The notes under the pieces are model-generated. The model was not told the DNA's origin, ran no database searches, and saw only the letters and a list, made by a program, of their open reading frames with translations. A program made the position numbers and the translations under genes. Shown in pieces: positions 1 to 6,393 of a stretch of 23,164 nt of DNA; the first letter of the stretch is position 1, and each line of letters starts with the position of its first letter. The stretch is from a virus. The DNA lies in IMG/VR virus record IMGVR_UViG_3300047378_001069, positions 1-23,164 of that record; one strand, 5' to 3'.

Positions 1-696
1 GAGAATCAAAACATTGGTGATAAGATTGTAAAGAAGATTGCAGAAGTACAAGATAGAAAATCTATATTAGTTGCAGTACCAACGATAGAACAAGCTACTA
101 ATCTTGCAAAAAGAATACCACAAGCAGCAGTAGTTCATGGAGGAACTCCAAAAGCTGATAGAAAAAGAATCATAGAAGAATTTAGAAATCAACAGATACG
201 AGTTATTGTACAAGTTAATGTACTAACAGTTGGGTTTGATTATCCTGAATTAGATTGTTTGATTACAGGTAGACCAACTGCATCTATATCTTGGTGGTAT
301 CAGTTTGTTGGAAGAGGAACTCGTATTCACGAGGATAAAGAAGATTGTTTAGTTGTAGATTTTGTAGGTTCAGTAGAAAAGTTTGGTAAAGTAGAAGAAC
401 TATATTATAAAGATACTGGTGGTGAAGAATGGGAATTGTTTGGAGAAGGTAAAAAGCAACTTACAGGTATTCCAATGCACGAAATAGGAATCCACTTAGA
501 GGGTGGTATCAATCTTGCAGAAAAGAAAAACGAAGATGGTGATATAGAAAAGGTTTATATGACCTTTGGAAAGTATAAAGGTAAACCTGTTGCATCAATT
601 CCTCCTTATTATAGAAAATGGATGATAGATAATATCACATGGGGACCTTGGAATATAAAAATAAAAGAAGAAATAGAAAGATTACATAATTTATAA
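1..696 (+). CDS. SF2 DNA/RNA helicase, C-terminal part (5' end outside window)
   Basis: The frame is open from base 1, so this is the last 231 residues of a longer protein. Superfamily 2 helicase C-terminal (RecA2) motifs are visible: a SILVAVPT strand, an AAVVHGG segment, motif V as VLTVGFDYPELD (about residues 75-86) and motif VI as QFVGRGTR (about 101-108). These place it with the UvsW/RadD-like helicases that remodel branched DNA or RNA. The C-terminus (about residues 178-205) reads TFGKYKGKPVASIPPYYRKW, resembling the small DUF3820-type module also found fused to exonucleases. The ATPase lobe with Walker A/B is not in the window, so the exact family cannot be fixed. The stop is one base before the thymidylate synthase start, suggesting co-transcription. 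Confidence 0.85.
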   Translation, partial: ENQNIGDKIVKKIAEVQDRKSILVAVPTIEQATNLAKRIPQAAVVHGGTPKADRKRIIEEFRNQQIRVIVQVNVLTVGFDYPELDCLITGRPTASISWWYQFVGRGTRIHEDKEDCLVVDFVGSVEKFGKVEELYYKDTGGEEWELFGEGKKQLTGIPMHEIGIHLEGGINLAEKKNEDGDIEKVYMTFGKYKGKPVASIPPYYRKWMIDNITWGPWNIKIKEEIERLHNL

Positions 697-697
697 T

Positions 698-1585
698 ATG
701 AATAGTTTAGATTTACGATACCAAAAGATATTGCAAGATATCTTGATAGAAGGAAAGGAAAAGGGTGATAGAACTGGTACAGGTACTATATCTGTATTTG
801 GTAAACAAATCAGACATGATATGAGTGAAGGGTTTCCTTTACTAACCACAAAGAAGATGGCAGTTAAAACTATGATGACTGAATTGAAGTGGTTTCTAAA
901 AGGAGATACTAACATCAAATACTTAGTTGATAACAATTGTCATATTTGGGATGGTGATGCATATAAAGCATATCCACATAAAGATGAACTTACTCAAAAA
1001 GAGTTTATACAAAAAATAAAATCAGATTGGGAGTTTGCAAGAAACTATGGAGAACTTGGACCAATATATGGTAAACAATGGAGAGAATGGTCACCAGTTG
1101 CAGGTGAGATAAACAAAGGTGGTAAAGACCAAATCAAAGAATTAATTAAAAATATAAAAGAGAATCCTGATAGTAGAAGATTGATGGTATCAGCTTGGAA
1201 CGTAAGTGAGTTACCTCTAGTAGTTCTTCCTCCTTGTCATTATGGATTCCAATGTTATGTAAACGATGGTAAGTTATCTCTAATGTGGAATCAACGTTCA
1301 GTAGATACATTCTTAGGGTTACCATTTAATATTGCATCCTATGGTACTCTATTACTCTTATTATGTGAAGAAACAAATTTAGAACCAGGTGAACTGATTG
1401 GGAACTTAGGTGATACTCATTTATATAAAAATCATATTGAACAAGCAGAAGAACAGAGATTACGAAGTTCTTTTACATTACCAACAATAAAATTTTCTAA
1501 CGTAGATATTTTAAAAGGAGAATGGGATTATGAAATAGAAGGATACAAATATCACCCAACAATTAAAGCACCACTATCTAATTAA
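698..1585 (+). CDS. thyA: Thymidylate synthase (ThyA type)
   Basis: Converts dUMP to dTMP with methylenetetrahydrofolate, supplying thymidine for phage DNA synthesis. It is complete at 295 residues; E. coli ThyA has 264, and the extra length is mainly an insertion around residues 88-118. Visible signatures are DRTGTGT (24-30), the catalytic Cys180 in LPPCHYGFQCYV, the phosphate-binding pair in PDSRRLMVSAWN (158-168), QRSVDTFLGLPFNIASYG (199-216) and GDTHLYKNHIEQA (238-250). Asn211 in GLPFN matches the dUMP-selective Asn of thymidylate synthases. The homologous phage dCMP hydroxymethylases carry Asp there, so a hydroxymethylase is less likely. The ATG is two bases after the helicase stop, with no clear Shine-Dalgarno. 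Confidence 0.96.
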   Translation: MNSLDLRYQKILQDILIEGKEKGDRTGTGTISVFGKQIRHDMSEGFPLLTTKKMAVKTMMTELKWFLKGDTNIKYLVDNNCHIWDGDAYKAYPHKDELTQKEFIQKIKSDWEFARNYGELGPIYGKQWREWSPVAGEINKGGKDQIKELIKNIKENPDSRRLMVSAWNVSELPLVVLPPCHYGFQCYVNDGKLSLMWNQRSVDTFLGLPFNIASYGTLLLLLCEETNLEPGELIGNLGDTHLYKNHIEQAEEQRLRSSFTLPTIKFSNVDILKGEWDYEIEGYKYHPTIKAPLSN

Positions 1586-1588
1586 ATT

Positions 1589-1759
1589 ATGGAACATAAA
1601 AGATTATACGAGATTAAGATTCAACAACTCGAAAAAGAAAATAAAGAACTTAAATTAAAACTTGAAAAACAAGAATTAATTAAAGAAGGTTATAAGGAAG
1701 AAATTTCTAAGTGGAATAAAAAGTACAAGGATTTAAAAAAACAAATAACAAATGAATAG
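1589..1759 (+). CDS. Small charged coiled-coil protein, unknown function
   Basis: A 56-residue ORF starting MEHKRLYEIK and ending KQITNE, three bases after the thyA stop. It is almost entirely Lys/Glu-rich helix with leucines and isoleucines in heptad-like spacing (about residues 5-50), so a coiled coil is likely. No catalytic or metal-binding motif is visible. It fills the gap between thyA and the next ORF with the coding phase and AT-rich codon use of its neighbours, and its last bases overlap the next start. It could be a small regulator or structural helper, but nothing identifies a function. Confidence 0.6.
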   Translation: MEHKRLYEIKIQQLEKENKELKLKLEKQELIKEGYKEEISKWNKKYKDLKKQITNE

Positions 1760-1865
1760 AAAAGAAATTACCGCAGAGATAAGACGGTTGAAGCTAGTAA
1801 AACCACAAACACAAAAAATTAAATTAGAAATTCAAAAGTTACAACAAAAATTAGAAGATGATTAG
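1752..1865 (+). CDS. Very small basic helical ORF, unknown
   Basis: A 37-residue ORF (MNRKEITAEI... QKLEDD) whose ATG lies inside the end of the 56-residue ORF and whose stop lies inside the start of metK. It overlaps upstream by 8 bases and downstream by 8 bases. Such translational coupling and the tight packing are the main support. The product is a Lys/Gln-rich helix with no recognisable domain. It may be a genuine micro-protein, or a translation bridge between thyA and metK. Confidence is limited because ORFs of this size arise by chance in AT-rich DNA. Confidence 0.42.
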   Translation: MNRKEITAEIRRLKLVKPQTQKIKLEIQKLQQKLEDD

Positions 1866-2823
1866 AACAGCAGAATGTGTATCACCGATGCACCCAGATA
1901 AAATGTGTGATAGAATATCAGATAGATTATTAGATTTACATTTACAACAAGACCCAAACTCACGAGTAGCAATTGAAACTTGTGGAGGAATTGGTATGGT
2001 GTTTATCACAGGAGAAGTTACTTCAAATGCAGTAGTAACACGAGAAGATATCGTAAGAGCAGTACATAATATAACTACCGATGATACGATTGAAGTTATC
2101 ATTAACATCAACTCACAATCACCAGAGATTGCAAATGGAGTAGATACTGGTGGAGCAGGTGACCAAGGAATTATGATTGGTTATGCTTGTAGAGATAATG
2201 AAGAATTCTTACCACAAGAATATTATCTATCAAGAGAATTAAATAAATTCGTATTTGATAAATATCCATACGATGGTAAAACTCAAGTTACTATGAATGG
2301 TAACTCACTTAGAGTTGTTTGTTCATTCCAAAATGCACCAACCGAAATGTTAGAAGGTTTAGTGGGAGGATTCTTTAGTAGGTATCCACAATATCACATT
2401 GAAGCATTACATTGTAATCCTGCAGGTGATTGGAACATTGGTGGGTTTACTGCTGATGCTGGGTTAACTGGTAGAAAGTTAGCAGTAGATAATTACGGAC
2501 CGAGAGTTCCAATTGGTGGAGGAGCGTTTAGTGGGAAGGATGCTACGAAGGTAGATAGAAGTGCGGCATATATGGGAAGAAGAATCGCAGTAGATATCTT
2601 AGAAGAAAGACCAGAGGTACAGGAAGTGATGGTACAACTTGCATATGCAATTGGATATAATCAACCACTTCAAGCAACAGCAATTGTTGATGGAAAACAC
2701 GAATTTATTAAAGGATATGATTTATCTCCAAATGGAATTATTGATTTCCTAGAACTTAGAAATCCAATATTCGGTAGAACTGCTGGGTTTGGACACATGG
2801 GTGCAGGATTTAATTGGAAATAA
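1858..2823 (+). CDS. metK: S-adenosylmethionine synthetase (compact phage form)
   Basis: Makes S-adenosylmethionine from methionine and ATP. At 321 residues it is about 60 shorter than E. coli MetK (384) but keeps the active-site blocks. These are MHPDK (11-15; His12 and Asp14 match E. coli His14 and Asp16), GAGDQG (99-104), the lysine in GKTQVT (Lys141), NPAGDWNIGG (187-196), GLTGRK (202-207) and GGGAFSGKDATKVDRSAAY (220-238), which binds triphosphate and magnesium. Losses lie mainly in the loops before GAGDQG and before GKTQVT, and the C-terminal tail after FGHMG is short. Conserved catalytic residues argue for an active enzyme. A phage MetK could feed methylation or another SAM-dependent step, or offset host limitation. 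No methyltransferase is visible in this window. Confidence 0.95.
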   Translation: MIRTAECVSPMHPDKMCDRISDRLLDLHLQQDPNSRVAIETCGGIGMVFITGEVTSNAVVTREDIVRAVHNITTDDTIEVIININSQSPEIANGVDTGGAGDQGIMIGYACRDNEEFLPQEYYLSRELNKFVFDKYPYDGKTQVTMNGNSLRVVCSFQNAPTEMLEGLVGGFFSRYPQYHIEALHCNPAGDWNIGGFTADAGLTGRKLAVDNYGPRVPIGGGAFSGKDATKVDRSAAYMGRRIAVDILEERPEVQEVMVQLAYAIGYNQPLQATAIVDGKHEFIKGYDLSPNGIIDFLELRNPIFGRTAGFGHMGAGFNWK

Positions 2824-2824
2824 A

Positions 2825-2860
2825 TTAGGATATATGAAAATTTTTTCGTATATTTGTATA
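2825..2860 (+). promoter_or_regulatory. Bacteroidetes-type promoter, copy 1
   Basis: Immediately after the metK stop there is an AT-rich element with GGATATATG, a T-run, then CGTATATTTGTA. The -7 box TATATTTG (2849-2856) fits the Bacteroidetes consensus TAnnTTTG. The upstream TTAGGA (2825-2830) occupies the -33 position. The whole block is repeated almost exactly at 4685-4718. Transcription would begin a few bases after 2860 and give a leader of roughly a dozen bases before the nucleotidyltransferase ATG at 2875. Confidence 0.72.
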
Positions 2861-2874
2861 ACAAATAGCTTAAG

Positions 2875-3348
2875 ATGACTAAAAAATATAAAGTAATACT
2901 ATTGAGTGGAGGATTTGACCCTGTTCATAAAGGACACATTGAGTGTATTAATATAGCTAAAGAATTGGCAGATGAAGTTTGGATTGGATTAAACAACGAT
3001 AGTTGGTTACGAAGAAAAAAAGGTAAATCATTTATGAAAGAACAAGAAAGAGCTTTCATTATGAGTAATCTAAAAGCAGTTGATTGGGTTTATATAATGA
3101 ATCCAAAATCAAGTGGAGATAATACTGCAATTGACTTTATAGATGAAGCTAGATTAAAGTGGATAAAAGAAGGAAGAGGTGAGTTGAAAGGTAATATGGC
3201 ATTTGGTAATGGAGGAGATAGAACAGAAACAACTACACCAGAGAACGATGTATGTAACTCATATGGAATAGATTCAGTATGGGGATTGGGAGATAAAGTA
3301 CAATCTTCATCTTGGTTATTAGAAAAATATTTAAACATAGCAGAATAA
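2875..3348 (+). CDS. Cytidylyltransferase-like nucleotidyltransferase
   Basis: A 157-residue protein of the HxGH nucleotidyltransferase fold. The N-terminus VILLSGGFDPVHKGHIECI carries the nucleotide-binding motif HKGH at residues 18-21. Near the C-terminus are FGNGGDRTETTTPE (110-123) and KVQSSSWLL (141-149), matching the pattern in RfaE/HldE C-terminal and glycerol-3-phosphate cytidylyltransferase-like enzymes. Such enzymes transfer AMP or CMP onto a sugar phosphate, polyol phosphate or cofactor precursor. The substrate cannot be read from sequence. It is the first gene after promoter copy 1 and has no evident Shine-Dalgarno. Its stop overlaps the next ATG by one base (TAATG). Confidence 0.85.
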   Translation: MTKKYKVILLSGGFDPVHKGHIECINIAKELADEVWIGLNNDSWLRRKKGKSFMKEQERAFIMSNLKAVDWVYIMNPKSSGDNTAIDFIDEARLKWIKEGRGELKGNMAFGNGGDRTETTTPENDVCNSYGIDSVWGLGDKVQSSSWLLEKYLNIAE

Positions 3349-3575
3349 TGAATATAGAACAATTAGTAAAAGATTACCCAAACGATATGGAGTTGGGAAA
3401 GGTTGTACGAGATATATACAGAAAAGAAAAAGAATATCTCAACCAACATAAGGATATAAAAATATATGAATCACCTGATAAGGGAGAAACAATATATGAA
3501 AGACCTTTTGGTGGAGATGTAACGAAAAGAAAATTAGTAACAAAACAATTAAATTTATTCGATGAAATTAATTAA
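3348..3575 (+). CDS. Conserved-looking small phage protein, unknown function
   Basis: Seventy-five residues beginning MNIEQLVKDYPNDMEL. The frame is open further upstream, to an ATG at 3312, but that start would lie inside the nucleotidyltransferase. The ATG at 3348 overlaps its stop by one base and is the more natural coupled start. The protein is charged (many Lys, Glu, Asp), probably helical at the N-terminus, and lacks membrane segments or a signal peptide. It ends VTKQLNLFDEIN; the QLNLFDE tail looks like a short linear motif of the beta-clamp-binding type (Q-x-x-L-F), which is suggestive only. The last 14 bases overlap the deformylase gene. Confidence 0.72.
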   Translation: MNIEQLVKDYPNDMELGKVVRDIYRKEKEYLNQHKDIKIYESPDKGETIYERPFGGDVTKRKLVTKQLNLFDEIN

Positions 3576-4179
3576 AAAAGAAAGTCAATTAAAAACTCCA
3601 TTGATTGCAAAACCAATGAGTAAAAAAGAAATTGATTCAATATCAACAACTTTATTAACAGAACTTACTAAACATGGTGGTATCGGACTATCTGCAAATC
3701 AAATTGGTTTGGATATTCGTGCGTGTGTAATTAATGTTAAAGAACCATTGGTATTAATTAATCCACGAGTTATTGATGTATCTAAGGAAACTGTTGCGTA
3801 TGTAGAGCAATGTTTATCATTAGATAAAACCATGAGAAAACCAGTTAAAACAATAAGACATAAATCATTTAAACTAGAATGTGATAATTTAGGTGTAGTA
3901 GAATTTGGACCAGATAAGGTAGATTCTGAATGGAAAGATTCTAATGAATTCTTTTCAGATGAAGGATTATTAGAGTGTGTTTGTGCTCAACATGAGATAG
4001 ACCACCTTAATGGAGTTCTTATAACAGATTCTTCAAGAAGATATACTACTACAATTATTGCACCAAAAAAATATGGTAGAAACGAAAGGGTAATGGTAAA
4101 ATTACCAGATGGTTCTACTGAATTTATGAAATACAAAAAAGCAGAACCACTACTTTCAGTTGGTTGTGAAATCTTATAA
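3562..4179 (+). CDS. def: Peptide deformylase
   Basis: Removes the formyl group from N-terminal formyl-methionine of nascent proteins. All three family motifs are present: GIGLSANQ (40-47; family GxGLAAxQ), EQCLS (82-86; family EGCLS, with Cys84 as metal ligand) and QHEIDHLNG (143-151; metal ligands His144 and His148, catalytic Glu145). It should be an active metalloenzyme. Unlike the very short cyanophage deformylases, this 205-residue protein has about 45 extra residues after the core (from about 160, SRRYTTTIIAPKKYGRNERV to the C-terminus), of unknown role. The start at 3562 overlaps the upstream gene by 14 bases. Known phage deformylases are thought to support translation during infection of photosynthetic or marine hosts. 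Confidence 0.94.
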   Translation: MKLIKKESQLKTPLIAKPMSKKEIDSISTTLLTELTKHGGIGLSANQIGLDIRACVINVKEPLVLINPRVIDVSKETVAYVEQCLSLDKTMRKPVKTIRHKSFKLECDNLGVVEFGPDKVDSEWKDSNEFFSDEGLLECVCAQHEIDHLNGVLITDSSRRYTTTIIAPKKYGRNERVMVKLPDGSTEFMKYKKAEPLLSVGCEIL

Positions 4180-4192
4180 TTTAAACTAAAAC

Positions 4193-4453
4193 ATGGGAAA
4201 ACTTATATTTACATATACAGATAAAGACTACATAGAACATAATAGAGAAGTAAGTAAGATTGAATTAGATGTACCAGATGATATGGATATTCACGAATTC
4301 AAAGTAGTTTGTGTTAGGCTTGCATCTACAATCGGTTATAGTAATAAATCAATAACAAAGGCGTTTGGAGATTTAATCTACGGAGATGATAATCCAAATA
4401 CTATAAAAGAACTACTACATGAACTCAACGTCATTACAAATAAAAAAACTTAA
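4193..4453 (+). CDS. Small hypothetical phage protein
   Basis: Eighty-six residues starting MGKLIFTYTDKDYIEHNREV, 13 bases after the deformylase stop. The first half looks like beta strands (LIFTYTDKDY, VSKIELDVPDD). The second half looks helical and contains RLASTIGYSNKSITKAFGDLIYG, which could be a small helix-turn-helix-like or helical bundle segment. There is no signal peptide or membrane segment. I do not recognise the family. The tight spacing and the overlap with the next ORF indicate membership of the same operon. Confidence 0.75.
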   Translation: MGKLIFTYTDKDYIEHNREVSKIELDVPDDMDIHEFKVVCVRLASTIGYSNKSITKAFGDLIYGDDNPNTIKELLHELNVITNKKT

Positions 4454-4667
4454 CGATAGGTTGTTAACACAAAATGTGATTATACAAACACTTATAAATA
4501 TTTTGATTGAAAGCGAGTTAGTTACAGAAAAAGAATTACAAACAAAGATTGAAGATAACCTTGATGATATTCAAGATATAATAAATTCAATTGAGATAAC
4601 AACCTCAGATGATGAAGATGATTCAGTTATGAGCTCCATGTATTTTGGACCACATGGAGAAGCCTAA
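4419..4667 (+). CDS. Small acidic hypothetical protein
   Basis: Eighty-two residues starting MNSTSLQIKKLNDRLLTQNV, overlapping the previous gene by 35 bases in another frame. The first 60 residues are leucine/isoleucine-rich and probably form a helical coiled coil. The C-terminus is strongly acidic (TTSDDEDDSV) and ends MYFGPHGEA. Similar layouts, a short helical stretch followed by an acidic tail, are common among unassigned T4-like phage proteins, but I cannot assign one here. The next 81 bases contain a promoter and no gene. Confidence 0.7.
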   Translation: MNSTSLQIKKLNDRLLTQNVIIQTLINILIESELVTEKELQTKIEDNLDDIQDIINSIEITTSDDEDDSVMSSMYFGPHGEA

Positions 4668-4684
4668 AAATTTATTACATTTTA

Positions 4685-4718
4685 TTTGGATATATGGAAT
4701 TTTTTTCGTATATTAGTA
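4685..4718 (+). promoter_or_regulatory. Bacteroidetes-type promoter, copy 2
   Basis: TTTGGATATATGGAA, a run of seven T and CGTATATTAGTAG repeat the element at 2825-2860 with only a few changes. The -33 TTG is at 4686-4688 and the -7 box TATATTAG (variant of TAnnTTTG) at 4709-4716, separated by 20 bases, which fits the Bacteroidetes sigma-A spacing. The downstream leader contains the purine-rich AAAGGGAG (4737-4744), a plausible ribosome binding site just before the ATG at 4749. Confidence 0.72.
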
Positions 4719-4748
4719 GAATAATATGTTTAATTAAAGGGAGACCTT

Positions 4749-5357
4749 ATGAAAAGACAAGTAATATTTACGTTAGTACTTTCAGGACTATCGTTTGGAG
4801 TAATTGACTCCGCAGTAACTAAAGATAAATCAACTAATCAAACTGAATTAATTGATTTACAAAAAGAAAGAGAAGAAGAACTCTGTAAAATTGAAGAAGA
4901 AAAATACCTACTAGAATTGCATCATGAAGAAGAGTTACAAAACTTTTTAGATGCATTAGGATTCAGAGAAAGTGGTAATAGATATCACATAACAAACAAG
5001 TGGGGATACATGGGTAAGTATCAATTTGGAAGAAGTACTTTAAAAGGATTAGGATTCAAAGTAACTAAACAAGAATTTCTAAATAACCCACAACTACAAG
5101 AAGAAGCAATGATGGCTTTATTACTACACAACAAAGAAAAATTACAAAAGTACATTGATGTATTCGATGGACAAACTGTTAATGGAATGTTAATAACAGA
5201 AAGTGGTATATTAGCAGCTGCACATCTTGGAGGACAGGGTTCTGTAAAACGATACTTTAAAAATGGAAAAGTTTTTAAGGATGGTAATGGAACAAAAATC
5301 ACTTCTTATATGAATAAGTTTAGTGGTTATGAAATTAAATTAAAACCAAATTCATGA
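4749..5357 (+). CDS. Exported lysozyme/transglycosylase-like protein
   Basis: A 202-residue protein with a basic start (MKRQ) and a hydrophobic segment (about residues 4-22) that looks like a signal peptide or anchor. A Glu-rich helix follows (about 33-65). The catalytic-looking region starts at FRESGNRYH (72-80), where Glu74 would be the acid of a lysozyme-like glycosidase, followed by GYMGKYQFG (86-94), a pattern shared with lytic transglycosylases and phage muramidases. Later AAAHLGGQGSVKRYF (about 157-171) resembles the helical core of the same fold. It probably cleaves peptidoglycan for lysis or DNA entry. It has its own promoter and a good Shine-Dalgarno (AAAGGGAG). The stop overlaps the next gene by 4 bases, so it may be a lysis unit with the following membrane protein. 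Confidence 0.72.
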   Translation: MKRQVIFTLVLSGLSFGVIDSAVTKDKSTNQTELIDLQKEREEELCKIEEEKYLLELHHEEELQNFLDALGFRESGNRYHITNKWGYMGKYQFGRSTLKGLGFKVTKQEFLNNPQLQEEAMMALLLHNKEKLQKYIDVFDGQTVNGMLITESGILAAAHLGGQGSVKRYFKNGKVFKDGNGTKITSYMNKFSGYEIKLKPNS

Positions 5358-5629
5358 TAGAATTATTAACTACCTATAATATTGTTATAGGAATTTCGGT
5401 AGTCATAAATATCGTACTACTAATAGGAGTTCGAAACCTATTAAAACAAAACGAACAATTAGAAGATAGGGTAGTAAATACCATTTATTCAACTAGAGAT
5501 AAGGTAGAAAATGCATTAACTTCAATGAGAAAACTAGATACTAAACAAGCATTTGAAAAAGATGATGAGGTTGGTATAAGCTTTAGTGAAATAAAAAAAA
5601 TAATAGAAGAGTTAAACAACGAAATATAA
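5354..5629 (+). CDS. Small single-pass membrane protein
   Basis: Ninety-one residues. A strongly hydrophobic segment (about residues 8-27, TYNIVIGISVVINIVLLIGV) should span the membrane once. A charged helical domain of about 60 residues follows, with coiled-coil character (LLKQNEQLEDRVV) and the C-terminus KKIIEELNNEI. It overlaps the lysozyme-like gene by 4 bases and its stop shares one base with the sigma-factor start, so all three are coupled. It could be a lysis accessory (holin- or spanin-like) or a membrane-tethered regulator, and the sequence does not decide between them. Confidence 0.78.
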   Translation: MIELLTTYNIVIGISVVINIVLLIGVRNLLKQNEQLEDRVVNTIYSTRDKVENALTSMRKLDTKQAFEKDDEVGISFSEIKKIIEELNNEI

Positions 5630-6381
5630 TGGCGAAAAAAAGGAGAAAAAAATCCAAAATTTATTTTGGTACACCTGCACAGGAAGCAATAATAAAATAT
5701 AATGCAAGTGATAATTTTGAAGAAAGGTCTCAGATATATGAAGAAGGAATCAAATACCCATTCGAAAAACTTGCAGAAAATGTTCTTAATACATTCAAGT
5801 TTTCTTATTTCGATGTACCAAAAAAAGATATCCAAACAGAAGTAGTATCTACGATGGTAGAAAAAATGCATATGTTCAAACCTGGTAAAGGTAGAGCATT
5901 TTCTTACTTTACAATTATAGCAAAGAACCATTTAATTTTAAAAAATAATGGTAACTACAAAAGATGGAAACAAAACAATCTCCTTTCACAGATGCCCGAA
6001 ACATGGAATCCTGAAAATGATTTTAATGAAGTTGAAGAAAATAATGAATTCAAAGATTTTAAACAATTGATGTTAGAATTTTGGGATAGTAATTTAAACT
6101 CAATCTTTACAAAGAAAAGAGATTTACAAATAGCAGATGCTGTATTAGAATTATTTAGAAGAAGTGAGCATATTGAAAACTTTAATAAAAAACATTTATA
6201 TCTGTTAATCAGAGAAATGACTGATTGTAAAACTCACTACATTACTAAAGTTGTCAATGTAATGAAAATACATCAAAAGAGAATGTTAAATGATTATCTT
6301 GAACATGGGGATTTCAGAACAGAAAAAGAAAAGTTTGGTGTAGAAAAGAATAATGATTTTATAGATACTGATTACTTATAA
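5629..6381 (+). CDS. Late-transcription sigma factor, T4 gp55-like
   Basis: A 250-residue protein resembling T4 gp55, the sigma-70-family factor that directs host RNA polymerase to late promoters. Residues about 44-106 (FEKLAENVLNTFKF, then DIQTEVVSTMVEKMHMF, then RAFSYFTIIAKNHLI) match the sigma region 2 pattern in which helices contact core polymerase and melt the -10 region. T4 gp55 is 185 residues. This protein is longer, with an extra C-terminal helical part (about 165-225) containing KHLYLLIREMTDCKTHYITKVVNVMKI, which could be a helix-turn-helix of region-4 type; that is inference. The basic N-terminus is KKRRKKSK. Late structural genes follow downstream, three of them behind a shared TATTTATA box, the likely target. 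The ATG shares one base with the upstream stop. Confidence 0.8.
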   Translation: MAKKRRKKSKIYFGTPAQEAIIKYNASDNFEERSQIYEEGIKYPFEKLAENVLNTFKFSYFDVPKKDIQTEVVSTMVEKMHMFKPGKGRAFSYFTIIAKNHLILKNNGNYKRWKQNNLLSQMPETWNPENDFNEVEENNEFKDFKQLMLEFWDSNLNSIFTKKRDLQIADAVLELFRRSEHIENFNKKHLYLLIREMTDCKTHYITKVVNVMKIHQKRMLNDYLEHGDFRTEKEKFGVEKNNDFIDTDYL

Positions 6382-6393
6382 TAAAAAATATTA

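Noticed and set aside
698-1585. dCMP or dUMP hydroxymethylase instead of thymidylate synthase
   Set aside because: Asn211 in GLPFN and the overall motif set match dUMP-type thymidylate synthase. dCMP hydroxymethylases carry Asp at that position.
3312-3347. Upstream ATG extending the 75-residue gene
   Set aside because: It would lie wholly inside the nucleotidyltransferase gene. The ATG at 3348, overlapping the stop by one base, matches the coupling style of neighbouring genes.
4493-4500. TATAAATA, an exact T4 late promoter box on the + strand
   Set aside because: It lies inside the 82-residue ORF, about 250 bases before the next gene, with no late gene directly downstream. It is probably chance in AT-rich DNA.
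5485-5931. 148-residue reverse-strand ORF
   Set aside because: It covers the sigma-factor gene in antisense, is Phe/Tyr/Cys-rich as expected from reversed AT-rich codons, and has no start context.
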